A DNA stretch of 64,000 nucleotides from Geosiphon pyriformis. Lineage: Eukaryota > Glomeromycota > Glomeromycetes > Archaeosporales > Geosiphonaceae. This document shows, piece by piece, positions 1 through 12,501 of the stretch. The notes beneath the pieces were generated by a model. That model saw only the letters and a list, made by a program, of their open reading frames with translations. It was not told where the DNA came from and did not search any database. A program made the position numbers and the translations under genes. The stretch covers positions 707,779-771,778 of the forward strand of contig JAAOMT010000046.1 in the NCBI GenBank assembly GCA_016748015.1, given 5' to 3'. The first letter of the stretch is position 1. Each line of letters starts with the position of its first letter.

Positions 1-1
1 T

Positions 2-294
2 TGTATGAAAGCTGAAAAACAGTGGAATGAAAAGTTTGACCCAAAGTGAGATGGTCTATTTCATATACACGAAGCATTAGGAAATGGAGCTTACAAATTA
101 CGATTAGAAGACAAGATTTTAAAGAAAGTAGTGCATAGAAATCAGTTAAAAATTTATCATGCAAAACAGAAATCATCATCATCAATACCTCAACTAGGAA
201 CACAAATTTCATTAATCAGACCAGAAGATATACCACGAGATCTAAAACCAATCATCATTATCGAAATGTAGACAATAAGCAGCAAATTAAATTG
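2..294 (+). pseudogene. integrase C-terminal region of E0
   Basis: Reading from base 2 gives the end of a Ty3/gypsy integrase: a W-N-x-K-F-D-P-K segment, then a GPY/F-like module containing E-A-L-G-N-G-A-Y-K-L, and a tail with L-I-R-P-E-D-I-P. This module helps integrase multimerise and bind DNA. TGA at 47-49 replaces the Trp expected in K-W-D-G, and TAG follows at 269-271. The same tail appears in E6 near 60.78-60.99 kb with other mutations. Confidence 0.75.
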
Positions 295-299
295 GAGAA

Positions 300-1080
300 T
301 TCAAATATATATAGCATCCAAAAAGCAGCAAAAAATGATAGAAATTTTAACATGGATCTTTCAGATCAAATTTTAAATTATCTAAACAATTATTTGAAAC
401 AATTCAAAAGTTGACATCTCAAATAGAAATAACAATTGATAAAAAAGAGATATAATACAAAAATAAGAGCAGGAGAGAGGAGGACAAGAGTTCAATTAAA
501 ACTAAACGTTTTTTCCTTTACCTACCACCCAAAAGGCAATGTTGGAGAAAAAATTGCCTTCAGGCAGAAGATAGAAAAGAAGAAGACAAAGAATGAGAAA
601 AATGTTACAAAAAAAGATATTTGGTCTCCGAGCTCAAAGAAATAAAACAAGCTTTAGTTCATGGAACCAAACTCTCCGAAACAGGGAAGTAGACACTTGA
701 CAATGCTCAGGAATGGAAAAAAAAACTTTCTCCAGCTTATTGGTTCTACAAAATTAGAGAACAGCTTGACTTGAAAACACCATATGAAGACCTCAACCAG
801 AAAATGTTCAACAAAGAAGCAATACAACAAGTAAAAAAATTCATAGGAAAAAACAACCTGACCCTATATTACAAAGCAGCATACTAACTATATGCCGTTT
901 TCTAACATTGCCCAAATATACTACTGAATAGATCTATGAAAACCATAATGGTTAACAACATAGGATGAATAACCAATCAACAGTTCAAAGACCTACAAAA
1001 GGCAATACTTGAGGCAACAATCAAATATTACACAAATGAAGCCACAATAACAAATACATATAGTTTTGCAGGAGCTTAAT
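300..1080 (+). pseudogene. ORF3 remnant of E0, downstream of integrase
   Basis: Between integrase and the LTR there is a broken reading frame whose longest open part (436-645) begins M-I-K-K-R-Y and is rich in Lys/Arg. The later part contains K-K-F-I-G-K-N-N-L and is matched in E6 (K-F-V-G-K-N-N-L) and E7 (K-F-V-E-K-N-N-L). It keeps its place between INT and the polypurine tract in all three elements. I recognise no domain and its function is unknown. Confidence 0.55.
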
Positions 1081-1083
1081 TTT

Positions 1084-1099
1084 AAAAAGAAAGAGATAA
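1084..1099 (+). other. polypurine tract of E0
   Basis: A 16-base all-purine-plus-T run lies immediately before the LTR start TGTTATCC. This is the position of the plus-strand primer in LTR retrotransposons. The same feature in E6 is at 59897-59913 on the other strand. Confidence 0.75.
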
Positions 1100-2181
1100 T
1101 GTTATCCAAGTAGAAAAACCAATCCAAAGTTATAAAAAAACGTGACCAAAACATAACATAACACAGAATAGCATGCAATAACATTGGATAACACATTATA
1201 ATGTAGGATAACATGTTATAATGCAGAATAACACAGAATAGCACATAATAACATAGGATAACGTGTTATAACACAGAATAACACAGAATAACATATAATA
1301 ATGTCAGATAATGTGTTATAATATAGAATAACTAGTGATAATGTAGAAAAATGAAGCAATAACAGAAATAACAAAACAATAGCTAGTGATAGCAAGACAA
1401 TTGAAAGCAATCCTGTAAAACCAAAAGAATGTATAAAAGCAAGTAGTTGTAGAAGTGAAAAAAGACAGACAGATAGATATAAATCTTTAGACAAAAATTA
1501 AATATTTATACCCTTTTATCATTTATTATCTTCCTTATTTCATCTTCTAAAATAAACCAATTATTAAAGAAATCAGAATCACAAATTTATGTTCTTAAAC
1601 TTCGTGGAATTTATGTGAATTAACCCTTGTCTTATACCTTCATTCTAGGACAGATGCTCTTAACATAACCACTTCAAACTCTTAATAATTTGGACCAATT
1701 GCTCTTGATCACAGCAATTGATGATACTAATTTATCTTTTCTTTCTTTTCTTTTCTTTTCTTTTCTTTTTCTTTCTTTTTCTTTCTTATTTTTTTTGTGG
1801 AGTGACAACATAGTAAAATTGACTGTCTGGAAATAGACTTCGTGATAGCCTGGTAAAAAAAAGAAGCTCCTCCTAAGTTTTGGATATTAACATTATTTTG
1901 TTAGCTTACCAGAAGGGCAAAAAGACAACACCAGACCTTAACGATTGTGCTTGTTAGCTTGGAGAAGAAAGTTCACATTTACAGAAAATGTTGCAATTGA
2001 CAAAAAACAAACTTTGTGCCTTATAACCAAAAAACTCAACAGGTAAATTTACATCCAGGAATAAACCTTCAGAGACTGATAATCAAGACTAAGCCAATAG
2101 AATTACACAGAAGATGCATTATCAATAATTGAGAGTACCAAATATTACCAGTTCCATTACTCACCAAGTTTACTCATAATA
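1100..2181 (+). repeat. 3' LTR of E0 (family A)
   Basis: The LTR runs from TGTTATCCAAG to CATAATA, a decayed TG...CA pair. It contains an AT-rich tandem array (about 1163-1345, units like ATAACACAGAATAAC), a TATA-type box TATAAAA at 1432-1438 and a long CTTTT tract at 1737-1795. Homologous copies are at 11262-12231 (+), 20342-21363 (-) and 59025-59896 (-). By position the array is U3, the TATA box drives the element, and the CTTTT tract falls in R/U5. Confidence 0.85.
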
Positions 2182-2189
2182 CCACTTTT

Positions 2190-2640
2190 ATGTTGAAAGT
2201 TTGTCAGTTGAGATCTTTATATAGTGTTTTTAATCCTAGTTGCTTACCAATCTTATAGAACTAGTAGACTAATAAAAGTTTTTCTTTTCATATTTTGGAA
2301 GTTTTTGGTATCCAATCTTCTATTATTGGTTTTTCAATTAGTCTGCTTAAAGCTTTTTTAATTTTTTTAAGCTTTACTTAACACATATTTTTTTCTTTCT
2401 TTTTATTCTTAAATTATTTATAAGAATAGAAATATTCAGTTCTAATTGAACTTTCACCTACTTTTTTTCTGTTTTTGTTTCTGTATTGTATTTTTTTATT
2501 ATTAATTGTGATTTCTATTTGGGTTGTAGATTGTTGAATTGCCTCAAATAGTTGTTTTGAAAGTTTTAGGATTTGATTTGAGAGATTTATATTGAGAGTT
2601 TTATTATTTTTATTGCTGTTTTGGCTGTTATATATACTTA
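2190..2640 (-). pseudogene. ORF3 remnant of E1
   Basis: The minus strand aligns by eye with the ORF3 region of E6 (about 60180-60690), including the block around GATTTCTATTTGGGTTG (E6: GATTTCTATTTGAGTGG). Stops occur in every frame. It is cut at its 3' side by the E0 insertion. It is recognisable only by comparison with E6. Confidence 0.55.
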
Positions 2641-3990
2641 AATTTTCTAATTAAATAATTGTATGTCAATTATGTTTTAATAACAATGATTGGTTTCAGA
2701 TCTTATAATATATTTTTTGGTTTAATTAATAGAATTTGTGTTTCTAATTGTGGTATAAATAATGATGTCTTTTGGTTTATATGATAAATTTTCAATCAAT
2801 TTTTATACATTACTTTATTAAAATTCTGTCTTTCAATTTTAATTTGTAAGCTCTATTGCTTAAAACTTTGTGTATGTAAAATAGACTATCTCACTTTGGG
2901 TTAAACTTTTTATTCTATTGTTTTTTAGTTTTTGTATAATGTAATAATACTTGGTCTTCAATCTTGAATTTGATTGATTGGTTAGATAAGCAATTATTAT
3001 GTCTTTTTTTTTGTTGTTCTTAAGCTTTACTAATATTGTTAACTGCTATTCTATAATTGTTTTCCAATGTTTCTATAAGCTGGTATGTTCTTTGATATAA
3101 GATAGTTTCAAAATTTTTCTTAGTGATTGTTTTTGTTGGAAAAGAAGGTATTTTTTGTTCAATAGGTAAGATAATTTTCTTTTTATAGACTAGTTTGAAT
3201 GGTATAAACTGGGTAGTATTTTGCTTTAATATTTAATATGCAAATAATATAGAAGATATAAATAAATTCTATTCTTGTGTATTTTCATAACTTATTTTTG
3301 CTAATGCTTTATACAGTGTTCAATTAAATTGTTCTACCAGTCTATTTGTTTATAAGTAATAAAGTAACAATAAGAGTTATTTTATTCCAAATTGTTGGCT
3401 TAGTTTAATTAGTATACTATTAATGAAATATGTTTTTTAATCAGATAATAATTCTTTTGAATATCCATGATGGCAAATTAGATCTTGGTATATAAACTCA
3501 GTTATTGTTTTAATGTTAGCCACTTGGATTGCTCTGGCTTTTGGTCATTTGATAAGGTAGTTTACAACTACAGCAATATAATAATTTTTTTTTAATATAA
3601 TTGAAAGAGAACCAACCAAATTAATTCTTATTTTATTAAATAAATTTTCAACTGAAATGAGTTGAAGTGATTTTATTGTTTTGGCTCTTTTTTTTTATTG
3701 GCATAAATTACAGTTGAGGACATATTTAAAGATATCTTTATATATTATTAGCCAATAATATAAATTTATAGTTCTTTTTAGAGTAGCATTTTTGTTAAAA
3801 TGTCTTATGGTTGGGTTAAAGTACATACTATGCAAAACAGTTTTTTTTTTATTGTTTTTTATAACTTATTGTAAGATGGTACAGTTTTGGCATTTTTGAT
3901 AATATAATTGATTGTTTTAAATAAAGTAATTACAAGCTTGTTTTTATATACTATTTTGTTTCTGTTAAGATAATAGCTTCTTAAATTAAA
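2641..3990 (-). pseudogene. integrase remnant of E1
   Basis: The minus strand follows the E6 integrase region (60.7-61.95 kb) base for base in long stretches. It includes the C-terminal K-F-x-P-K block near 2880-2930, the core near 3060-3640 and the zinc-binding N-terminal part near 3690-3850. No frame stays open for more than about 60 codons. Integrase would insert the cDNA copy; this one cannot be functional. Confidence 0.65.
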
Positions 3991-5304
3991 GTATTGATAA
4001 ATACTGGTGTAATTATTGTTAAGTGGTTGTATCTATGGGTTCAAGATTAGATTTGCATTATTTTCAACAAACTGTTGGCATTGGTGTTCTTAGATCTTTT
4101 TTTATAATAAACTTTGTATAGAAATTATTGTAGATAAGTACTCTATTATGTATATCTTTTTTTCAGTTGTGGTTTACTAAGTAATCAAATAAGTCTTTTA
4201 TGATTGGTATATAGATTAAATGGTTGGCAAAGATAATGTTTCCAATTTTGTATCACCTAGTAGATAATAAAACATTCTAAATCTGTTGCATTATATATTT
4301 TTTTTTCTGTGTTAATGCTGCAACTAGTATAGACAATTAGATATTCTTTATTATTTGGTCTGATTTGTAACAAAATGGCTTCTAATGCATTTTTTAAGAC
4401 ATCTGTAATAATGATAAAACATTTATTGAAGTCTGAACAATATTGGTGCTTCTATTAGGTGCTGTTTGAGATAATTGAATATCTTTTGCTGTTTTTTTTT
4501 CTATAAGTATGGAATATGTTTTAATAATAAGTAGTAAAAAAGTTTTGTAATATTAGAAAAGTTTTTAACAAACTGGTAATAATATTTTGCCAGTTTTAAA
4601 AATTTTTGTAATTCTTGTAGATTAATCAGAACTGGGAAATTTTTAACTTTCTGAACTTTATCTAAGTTAGATTGTATTTTATTTTTGCTTATTACATGTT
4701 CTAGAAATTTAAGTTTGGTCTTTTCAAAGAGACATTTATCAGATTGAATTTTAGTTTAGTGCTCTGAAGGCAGTTAAAAACTTGTTGGAGATAAAACAAA
4801 TAATTATTAAATGTTTTAGAAAATACATTGGTATTATTCAAATATACTATAATTAATTTTTAAAGAATTTTTATATATATAACATCCATAAGATACTGAA
4901 AAATAGTAAAAGTATTATAGAATTCAAAAAACATTAAATTGAATTTAAAATTTTTGTCTTATGTGATAAATGTCATTTTTTTTTTGTCTTTAGAATTTAT
5001 TTTAACTTGTCAATATTTACTGATTAGGTTTAATAACAAGAATCATTTCTTCTTTCTTAAATTATCCAGAATTTTTTAAATTAGAAGAGTAAGATAACTA
5101 TTTCCTTGAGTAATACTGTTTAACTTTTGGTAGTCTATGCAAAACTATATTTTTTTATTTTTTTTGGTAACCAATATAACTGGAAAGAACCAAGAGCTTA
5201 ATAATTTTTTGATTAATTCATTATTTAACATTTATTGTACTTTCTGTTTAATTAGGTTATTGTCTGCTAGAGTTATTTAATAGATCTATTATTTAATAAA
5301 TTGT
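3991..5304 (-). pseudogene. RNase H and reverse transcriptase remnant of E1
   Basis: The minus strand corresponds to E6 62.0-63.3 kb: RNase H near 4000-4500, then the reverse transcriptase thumb and palm (about 4560-5300). Stops and small indels occur throughout. Near 5300 the coding homology stops exactly at a solo LTR and resumes at 6124. Confidence 0.6.
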
Positions 5305-6123
5305 TGTTACAGTTTAAAAATTTAATAGGAATTATAAATAATATAAATTAGCCAATCATGAAATAACACAGCAACAATTTATAAAAAGAAATGATTTACA
5401 AATAACAGCAAGCACTATTTTACAATAACAGCAAGCATTATCATACAAAAGCAGCAAGCACTATTTCACAATAACAGTAAGCATTATTTAGAAATAACAG
5501 AAATAGAGTATTACAAGACATTATTTTGTAAAACAATAATTATATATATATACAATAGTTTTTAATGATGAAGAATAAAACAGCTTTAATTAGAAGCAAC
5601 AAATATTTAAATAAAATCTTATTCAAAAAGAATTAATAAAAAAAATAATAAATTGAATGAACATTACAATTACAAGATTAACAATAGAATTTACATACCT
5701 TCTCTAGTGAATAAAACTATTATTTCATTTCTGAACTCTTTGAAAGAATAATCTCTAATCAAGATTATTCACATGGTTACTAATTAAATTGAAAAAGCTT
5801 TATTATATACTTAGGGAAATTGCGAAAAGGCCATTAACATTCTATATTTTTAGATTAGAGAAACACATTAGACAATTGCAAGGATAGTCTCATAGAAGAC
5901 CCCAAACAGTGGATAGATTTCAGATTAGCCTCTGGGAAGGAGTACACAACATACAAAGACAATTAAAATTAAAGAGAAGACTTACATCACAACATCAAGA
6001 GAAAACTTTCAGTACATTATCATTAATATCCAACACATAAAATAGAAGAACTCATGAGAGATTGATTGCAATTAAAATGGGAAATCAACAATTAAAATAT
6101 ACCAAAAAAACACTCCCATAACA
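5305..6123 (+). repeat. solo LTR, family E, inserted in the E1 RT
   Basis: This 819-bp block starts TGTTACAG, ends CCATAACA and is flanked by the 4-bp duplication TTGT (5301-5304 and 6124-6127). E1 homology to E6 continues on both sides. It has a CCAAT box near 5351, about 4.5 copies of a 23-bp unit containing AATAACAGCAAGC (5401-5514) and a TATATATATA box near 5540-5552. It has no internal region, so it is a solo LTR left by LTR-LTR recombination. Confidence 0.85.
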
Positions 6124-6690
6124 TTGTGTATCTTTCATGTCAATCTGGTGTTTTACAATATTAGTGCATCTGAATTTATTTCCACTGGCAAAAACATCAA
6201 CATATTAATTTAAGAAAACTTTGAGTTGTATTTGTTACAACATACTCAAGTTTTCTAAATTTAGTTTAGCAATTTTTTTAGATGTAAACAGATAACTTTC
6301 TTTTGGCAGATTTTATACTTACAAAGTAATACTGCAGAATAAGAACAGTTGTGTAAAATCCAAAATAGGCTGTGGTTTTTTGGAATTTTAAATATTAAGA
6401 GAAATAAAACCAATAAAAGTTTCTTTGAGAATTTTGATAACATCTTTAATAAGATTGTAAATAAGAATTTTGAAATGTTTATAAGTCTTAACAGGAATAT
6501 ATAGATTAATAATATCAACTAGATAACAGATTTTCAGATTAGCTTTGAATAATAAGACTTGATTTTAGATCTTTTAATTCATTTTAAGAATATACTGTTA
6601 ATATAAGAGAATAAAAATGATTGTGTTGGTGTAAATAAATTCTACCTTGTTATTGTTTTTCTTTATAAAATTAATTGGTATATTCTTTCT
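6124..6690 (-). pseudogene. RT N-terminus and beta-rich linker of E1
   Basis: The minus strand matches E6 63.37-63.9 kb. One stretch of 85 open codons (6261-6518) is a shifted-frame shadow equivalent to the one in E6 at 63487-63747, which shows how closely the two align. In family C the same place carries a segment with I-P-x-x-x-I-G before the RT. The role of this linker is not known. Confidence 0.55.
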
Positions 6691-7085
6691 TCCACTTGAT
6701 CCAAACCTATTAATATTTCTAGCCATAAGACTTAGTTTTTTGTATGTAGTAACTAATGTTAATCAGGTATTTTTACAAAAGATAAAAATATAGTTTGAGC
6801 AATTTTTTTTTGTGATTCAATTGTATAGAATTTATCTAAATTGTTTTGTAGCATTACAATAATGTTTTTTGTATATTCAGCATTAATAATTTTTCTTTTT
6901 ACATCAATTTTTTTCTTTACAAGGTTAGACTGTAAGACAACTTGAACTATTGTACTAACAAAAATTTTCAAAGCTATTCTGAAATCTATTTTTACAAAGG
7001 AATATAAAACTATAACTATCAGAAATTGTTTGGAAGTATCTTAAATTAAATTCAACATTGTTTTTATGTGCTTTTTTAGAGCAGA
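6690..7085 (-). pseudogene. dUTPase-like domain of E1
   Basis: The minus strand shows decayed dUTPase motifs in the right order: motif I as A-H-K-N-N-V-E-F-N-L-R-Y (about 7040-7080), motif II as S-N-L-V-K-K-K-I, motif III as I-I-N-A-E-Y-T-K-N-I-I and motif IV as K-K-I-A-Q-T-I-F-L. dUTPase hydrolyses dUTP and so limits uracil in cDNA. The Asp expected in motif III (I-D-x-x-Y) is Asn here, which fits a G-to-A change. It lies between the protease and RT regions, as in E4 and E7. Confidence 0.65.
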
Positions 7086-8150
7086 TTTTTTTATTGTTGT
7101 TACTATACTATTTTAATTCTAATTCTTTGAAGAGATTGGGATAGATAAGATATTATATTATTTTAATAACATTACTTGGCTCTTAAAATAACATGTTTTT
7201 AGTATTAAACTCATATTTTTCTTCTGATTCTGGTAGTTTGATAATAGAATATAATGTTCTTAAAAGTGGATTAAATATGAAATCACATTTGTTACAATAC
7301 TAAAAATAACAAAAAATCAAGCAATAATTACACAGTTTTGTATTGAAATCTGCTAGTCTCTGTTTTTGTTCTTTTTGGGTCAAAACCAGTTTTTGGTACT
7401 GGTCTTAGAATACTTTGAAGTTATTTGTAAATATGTTATCTATTTTTTTAATTGTTATTGAGGCATTTTTTATGGTGCATATTTCCTCAATAGTGGCTCT
7501 TTTTTATTTAGCTGTGGCTATTTTCCAAATTTTTTTTTTATTATGTGGTCATAAATCTAGTCAGTTTATTGCTTAACTATATATCACAACAAATAAAGTG
7601 TTTTTTCTGGTCCAGTTATTTATTAAGATAGTGTATTAACATAATTCATTGTATGTTCCTTCTTTGTTTAGAACATTATTCCATAATCTTTTATCTAGTA
7701 AAATTTTGTTATATGTAAAACATAGTGTGTTATTCTATTTGCCTTGTCATTTTAGTTATCTATATTGTTTTACTATATAAAGTCAGCAGTAATATTTGGT
7801 AGCTGTTGGCTATACTTTGTTGTTTCCAACACAAGCACTTATTGAAAACAACTTCTTTTTACAATTAACACAGATTAATTTAGAGGGTTAATAGGGTTGT
7901 TTATTTTGATTCATACTTAAGTAAATTGGTGATAATTTGAGAGATTTTTTATTAGTCTTTTCTTTACCTTTTTTTCTCAGATAGGAAGTGGTAATAGCTC
8001 TGTTCTGTAATTGTTAGCCCACAAAACTTGGTAAGTTTTTAATGTTAGTAATAGCACTATTTCTTCAAATTTGATTAATGGTTGGTCTGAGTTTTGGTTC
8101 TGAAATGTTCACACATGGTGAGTACTTGAGTATGTTGTCTATTAAAAGTG
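7086..8150 (-). pseudogene. Cys-rich region between PR and dUTPase of E1
   Basis: Decayed frames on the minus strand hold repeated Cys pairs, including L-C-N-Y-C-L-I-F-C near 7320 and L-I-C-V-N-C-K-K-K near 7870-7900. Equivalent pairs lie in E7 (54.9-55.7 kb) and E4 (46.6-47.25 kb). The spacing suggests zinc binding. I cannot assign it to a named domain. Confidence 0.5.
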
Positions 8151-8480
8151 ATTTGAAGTTCTTGTGTGTTCTAATTGAGAGTAGTATAAGTTTTTGATAG
8201 CCAATTGTTTCTTATAAGGGCTTGGTATTAAGTGGTTTTTATAATAAGTATCTTATTAAGAATTTGAATTTTGTTAATTTCAAAGAGGAAATTATTAGTT
8301 TTTTTTATTAGAGTTTTGATATTTTTATTTGTGATAATTATTTGGGTGGTAACAGCACAGTTCACTCAATAACTTAGTTGGTTTATGAGTTGTTTTATGA
8401 TAATGCTACTTGCAGATCTACTATTAAATATTAATTTAATGTTTATTTGTTTTATTTTAGCATTAGTATACATCTTTATA
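8151..8480 (-). pseudogene. aspartic protease remnant of E1
   Basis: The minus strand near 8380-8480 encodes I-K-L-I-F-N-S-R-S-A-S-S-I-I, the retropepsin active-site block in which the catalytic triplet D-S-G has become N-S-R. Both changes are G-to-A type on the coding strand. The block is followed by Q-L-I-N-Q-L as in E4 and E7. The protease would mature the Gag-Pol polyprotein; this copy is inactive. Confidence 0.65.
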
Positions 8481-9867
8481 ATTGGTCTATCCTGATTAAT
8501 GACAGTTCTACTAAAAAGATCAATAGTATTTAGATTATTAATATTAAACAGAAATATAGTGACAAGAGTATTATTCTCAATAATTATAGTAAGTAGAATT
8601 GTATTGGTAAACAGATTGCTGTTTTGAGTAGAAAAATTGTTAATTTTAATTACATTTTTTCTTTCTAAAAATATAGAATTACCAAAATTTGGGATTTCAG
8701 TAAGACCAAAATATGAGGCCTGATTAGAATATTCAGTTTGTGTTTTTCAAAGTGGTATGTTGCCTCAATTTACTAGTCAGAATAGTTTATTAATAGGTTG
8801 CATCTAATTTTTACTGGTGCTTTATTATCCTTGATTGTAGTTAATTGTTTGAAATTTGAGATGGTTATATAAAGGAGCTTGATATTAAGGTGTTATTTGC
8901 ATTATTGTTTATGGTAACTAATAATAATTTTGGAGTGGTTGATATAAGTACTATAATGGCTAATATTGAAATCCTATAACTTGAGGATATTTTTGTTGTA
9001 GATATTGGTTTCCTTGGTTTTGGTTTGCTACTTTCTTTTAGCAATTCCAGACAATATGTTTAAATTTCTAACAGTAGTAACAGTTGTAAAGATCTGATTT
9101 CCAAGATTGTTGTTGTTGTTATTAATTCTGTTAGTGCTGATATTAATTGTTGTTGTCTCTATATTGTGGTGACTAATAGGTTCTTGTAGTTTCAGCTAAA
9201 AATTTTTCAATTTTCTAAGTTAATTTCTTATTTAATTGGATAAACTTGGTGTCAATATCTGAAATTCTATTTATGGCCAAATTAATGACTTGAATATAAT
9301 TGGCTTTTTTGTTTCACTGACTCAAAATCACAAACCAGAATGATGGTATCTAATAACATGATCAATTAGTAGGGTCTTATGGATTATAGGGTATTGTTTC
9401 TTAATTTTTTGATGAATTGGTTAACAATCTGCTTTGGAGTATAATAGTCTTTTTCAATTGTCTGTATCTGTTGAAAAATCTGATTAAACTATCCAAAATA
9501 AGTGATTACTGCTTTGTGGTCTTTTTATTTTATTATACTGAATTGATTTTGTAGCTAAATAAGCATATTGGAATCACAGAAGTACTATATAAAGACAAGT
9601 TTAAAAGCAGCAAAATCAGTTGGTTTCTCCTCAAAACTTTGGTACCAAAAGTCTGTGATTTCTGTTAAAAAGAAAGGCAGTACTTAAATAATTTTGATAT
9701 TATTCTAATTGTTGACAATAATTATTTTTTCAGCTTTTACTATCTAGGTGTATGTATTATCTTTTTTTCTGGAAAATTATTCCAGTCTGACAATATTTTG
9801 GTAAGCCATTATCTGAGTAATAAAAAATAGTTTACTTATTAATAATAAAAAGTTTAATAATAGTGTA
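8481..9867 (-). pseudogene. gag C-terminal half of E1 with CCHC zinc knuckle
   Basis: At 9041-9082 the minus strand encodes C-Y-Y-C-stop-K-F-K-H-I-V-W-N-C, a retroviral-type nucleocapsid knuckle (C-x2-C-x4-H-x4-C) with a premature stop inside it. The region upstream in the element (9083-9867) aligns in position with the capsid part of E5 gag. It breaks off at 9867-9871, where E2 is inserted, and resumes at 19520. Confidence 0.6.
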
Positions 9868-10295
9868 CTATTGTTATGGATTAAAATAAAAAGATAACAG
9901 ATAATAAGAGAAAACAAAATTATAGGATAATGAAAAAAATCAAAGAAAATTCAACTTCAAAGAGTGAATTGAATGAGTATGGATTCAATATGCAAAATTA
10001 GTCTCATAAAATATCTTAGTCGCTATACTTTTCAAAAAATAACCAGAAAATCTAAAGATAAAAGGATAGTTCATACTGTTAACAAATGATCACACACTGG
10101 TATAATTCTATGCCTTACATTAGTGCTCTTAAAATTCAATATCAAGTATTAGATATACTCTTTAATCACATTTTATTTAATAATCTTCAAATGCTGTAAT
10201 TACACATTTTAGGAAAAGAGTAAGGAATAACCAATAAGTAATTTTTTATCCCAAGATGTTCAGATGCTTGAAGATAAGGAAAAGAAAATTAGCAA

Positions 10296-12240
10296 TATTA
10301 CTAGTAGAATTTTAGCTATTAATTAGCATGAAATTACTCTCATAATTCTTATTACTAATTAGCATATATTATTATTATTTCAATTATTACTTATTATTTA
10401 ATCAAATTATCAAATATTATTACTTAATCAATAATTCGATTTGTACTATAGAAATTAAGATGATCAAATTACACAATATCCTGAACTATTTAATATAGTC
10501 AAAATTCGCCAAAATTAATAAAAATTGGCCGAAATAATTAATAGTTCAGTGAAATAACTTGTAGTTTACCAAAATGTATCTTTAATTTACCAAATTGTAA
10601 CAAAGAAAAAAGTACAAGTTCAAAAACTAGTACTATAACAAATTGTATAAAAAAAAAGCTTCTTTTTTCAAGAAAATGTATTTTCTTATAGTATTTTACC
10701 ATAGTATCTTACTTTAGATATCTTAATTAAAACAAATTATCTTTTACACATTAAAAATAAAAATTAAATATTTGAAAACCAAATTCTTAAAATTATTATA
10801 CTTGAAATTTTCTCAACACAACTAATATTTTGAAATTAATTAGCTACCAATTTCAGTAATCTGTTAGTAACTCCAGGCCTAGATAGAAAACATTTTTCTT
10901 GACAATTTTATTTCTTTTATATTTCTTTTATTTTTCTTTTATTTTCTTATTATAATTATTAGGGTAACCTACAAATGAGATTCCTGTAGAAAAGTTGACT
11001 TTTACAGCAAAGTAACTACACAATTTTAGTGAGCTTTTAGATGAGCAATTTTTGAGAAAAAGTTGACATTTACTACAATGTAACTACATAAAGTAACTAG
11101 CACAGAATTGGTCATTCCACTTGTAAGCCCAGCAGTTCAAATTATAGGAGATAATTTGAAGATAAATTCAGTTATTGAAGGTTCAACTGCTTCCAGAAAA
11201 TGTAAAATTAGCAACAGATAAGCATTAACAACATTCAAAAAAAGAGACCAAAAACTTTTGGTGTTATTCGAGTAAAAAAACCAATCCAAAATTATGAAAA
11301 AACATGACCAAAATGTGACATAATACAGAATAGTATGCAATAACATTGAATAACATGTTATAACTTAGAATAACACAGGATAACGTGTTATAATGTAGGA
11401 TAACACAGAATAACATATAATAACACCAGAAAATGTTAACATAAGATAACTAGTAATAATATAGAAAAACAAAACAATTACAAAAATAGCAAAGCAATAA
11501 TTAGCAATAACAAAACAATTAAAAGCAATCCTATAAAACAAAAAAAATGTATAAAATAAATAGCTGTAGAAGTTAGAAAGACATTCAAAGAAATTTAGAA
11601 AGAAAATTAGACTTTTAAAAGTCAATTAGACTCATAAGTCATAATTATTAAATACTTTTCCTTTCAAAAATAGTTGCTATTAACTAAAATGGAATTATAT
11701 TAATAAAATATCTCTTTAATTCTTCAAATCTATGTTATTATCCACTATTTAACCTGCTGGCACAAAAGCTCTTGATTATGGCTATTAACAAAATACTTAT
11801 TTCTTATTTTATTTTCTTTATTTTTTTATTTTTATTTTTTTTTATTTTATTTTTTTTGTAGAGCAGCAACATAAAAAAATTGATTGTCTGAAAATAGACT
11901 TCGTAATAATCTGGTAAAAGAGGGAGACTCTCCCTAAGTTTTGGATATTAACATTATCTTGTTAGCTTACCAAAAGAGCAAAAAGACAATGCCAGACCCT
12001 AATGACTGCACTTGTTAGTTCAGAGAAGATAGCTCACATTTATAAGAAATTGCAATCAGTGAAAGCCAAACCTTTGTGTCTTATAACCAAAGAACTTAAT
12101 GAGTAAATTAACATCCATAAAAGACCTTCAGAGACTAATAAACATCAACTCTGTAAAAAACATACAATCTTAGAACACTAAATTAAAGCACCAAACATTA
12201 CTATCATACCTTATCAAGTTTACTCATAATACTGGTAACA
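10296..12240. repeat. family-D solo LTR-like insertion containing a family-A solo LTR
   Basis: The insertion begins TATTACTAG and ends TGGTAACA, which are near-perfect inverted ends once transitions are allowed (TGTTACCA type), and it is flanked by a 4-bp duplication GCAA (10292-10295, 12241-12244). Without the inner LTR it is about 970 bp. A partial relative lies at 23380-23870. It has a pair of about 35-bp direct repeats near 10990 and 11054 (AAAAGTTGAC...). No coding frame is seen, so it is probably a solo LTR of an unseen family. Confidence 0.65.
11262..12231 (+). repeat. solo LTR, family A, inside the family-D insertion
   Basis: It starts TGTTATTCGAG and ends TACTCATAATA, and matches the E0 LTR (1100-2181) throughout, including the CTTTT tract and a TATAAAA box at 11550-11556. 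The flanks are TTGG (11258-11261) and CTGG (12232-12235), a 4-bp duplication with one C/T change. No internal region accompanies it. Confidence 0.82.
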
Positions 12241-12501
12241 GCAATAAAAAAATGATTGAGATAAAAGTTATTATTTTATTTATTTTCTTTCTTTGATTCT
12301 TATATGCTTTTCTACAGCTAAGAAATTTATCACTTATATAGCTATTAAAAGTGATCAATGATCAGGTTATTGATCAGATCAATAATCAGATTAATAATCA
12401 GATCAATAATCAGATTAACAGTCAGATTATTAATCAAGTCAATAATTACTTTCTAAAAATAGAATGGCTAATTATATGACATCAGTGGCTAATACATGTA
12501 A

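Larger units (their letters stand above)
1..2181 (+). mobile_element. Ty3/gypsy retrotransposon E0 (family A), 3' portion
   Basis: The window opens inside a plus-strand LTR retrotransposon. In order it shows the integrase C-terminal region, a third ORF, a polypurine tract and a 3' LTR that ends at 2181 in CATAATA. The sequence after 2181 continues the minus-strand element E1, matching E6 near 60.17-60.20 kb, so E0 was inserted into E1. The rest of E0 lies left of the window. Every reading frame carries premature stops, so this is a dead copy. Confidence 0.85.

Noticed and set aside
47-49. In-frame TGA at Trp positions suggesting a code in which TGA means Trp
   Set aside because: The same elements also have TAA and TAG at Gln positions, and the KH gene reads with the standard code. 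Transition decay explains all of them.
1163-1345. CRISPR-like array in the LTR
   Set aside because: Units are irregular, contiguous and AT-rich without unique spacers. They are degenerate tandem repeats of a U3 region.
993-1494. Minus-strand Cys/Tyr-rich ORFs across the E0 LTR
   Set aside because: They are shadows of the tandem U3 array; the repeats make them open by chance.
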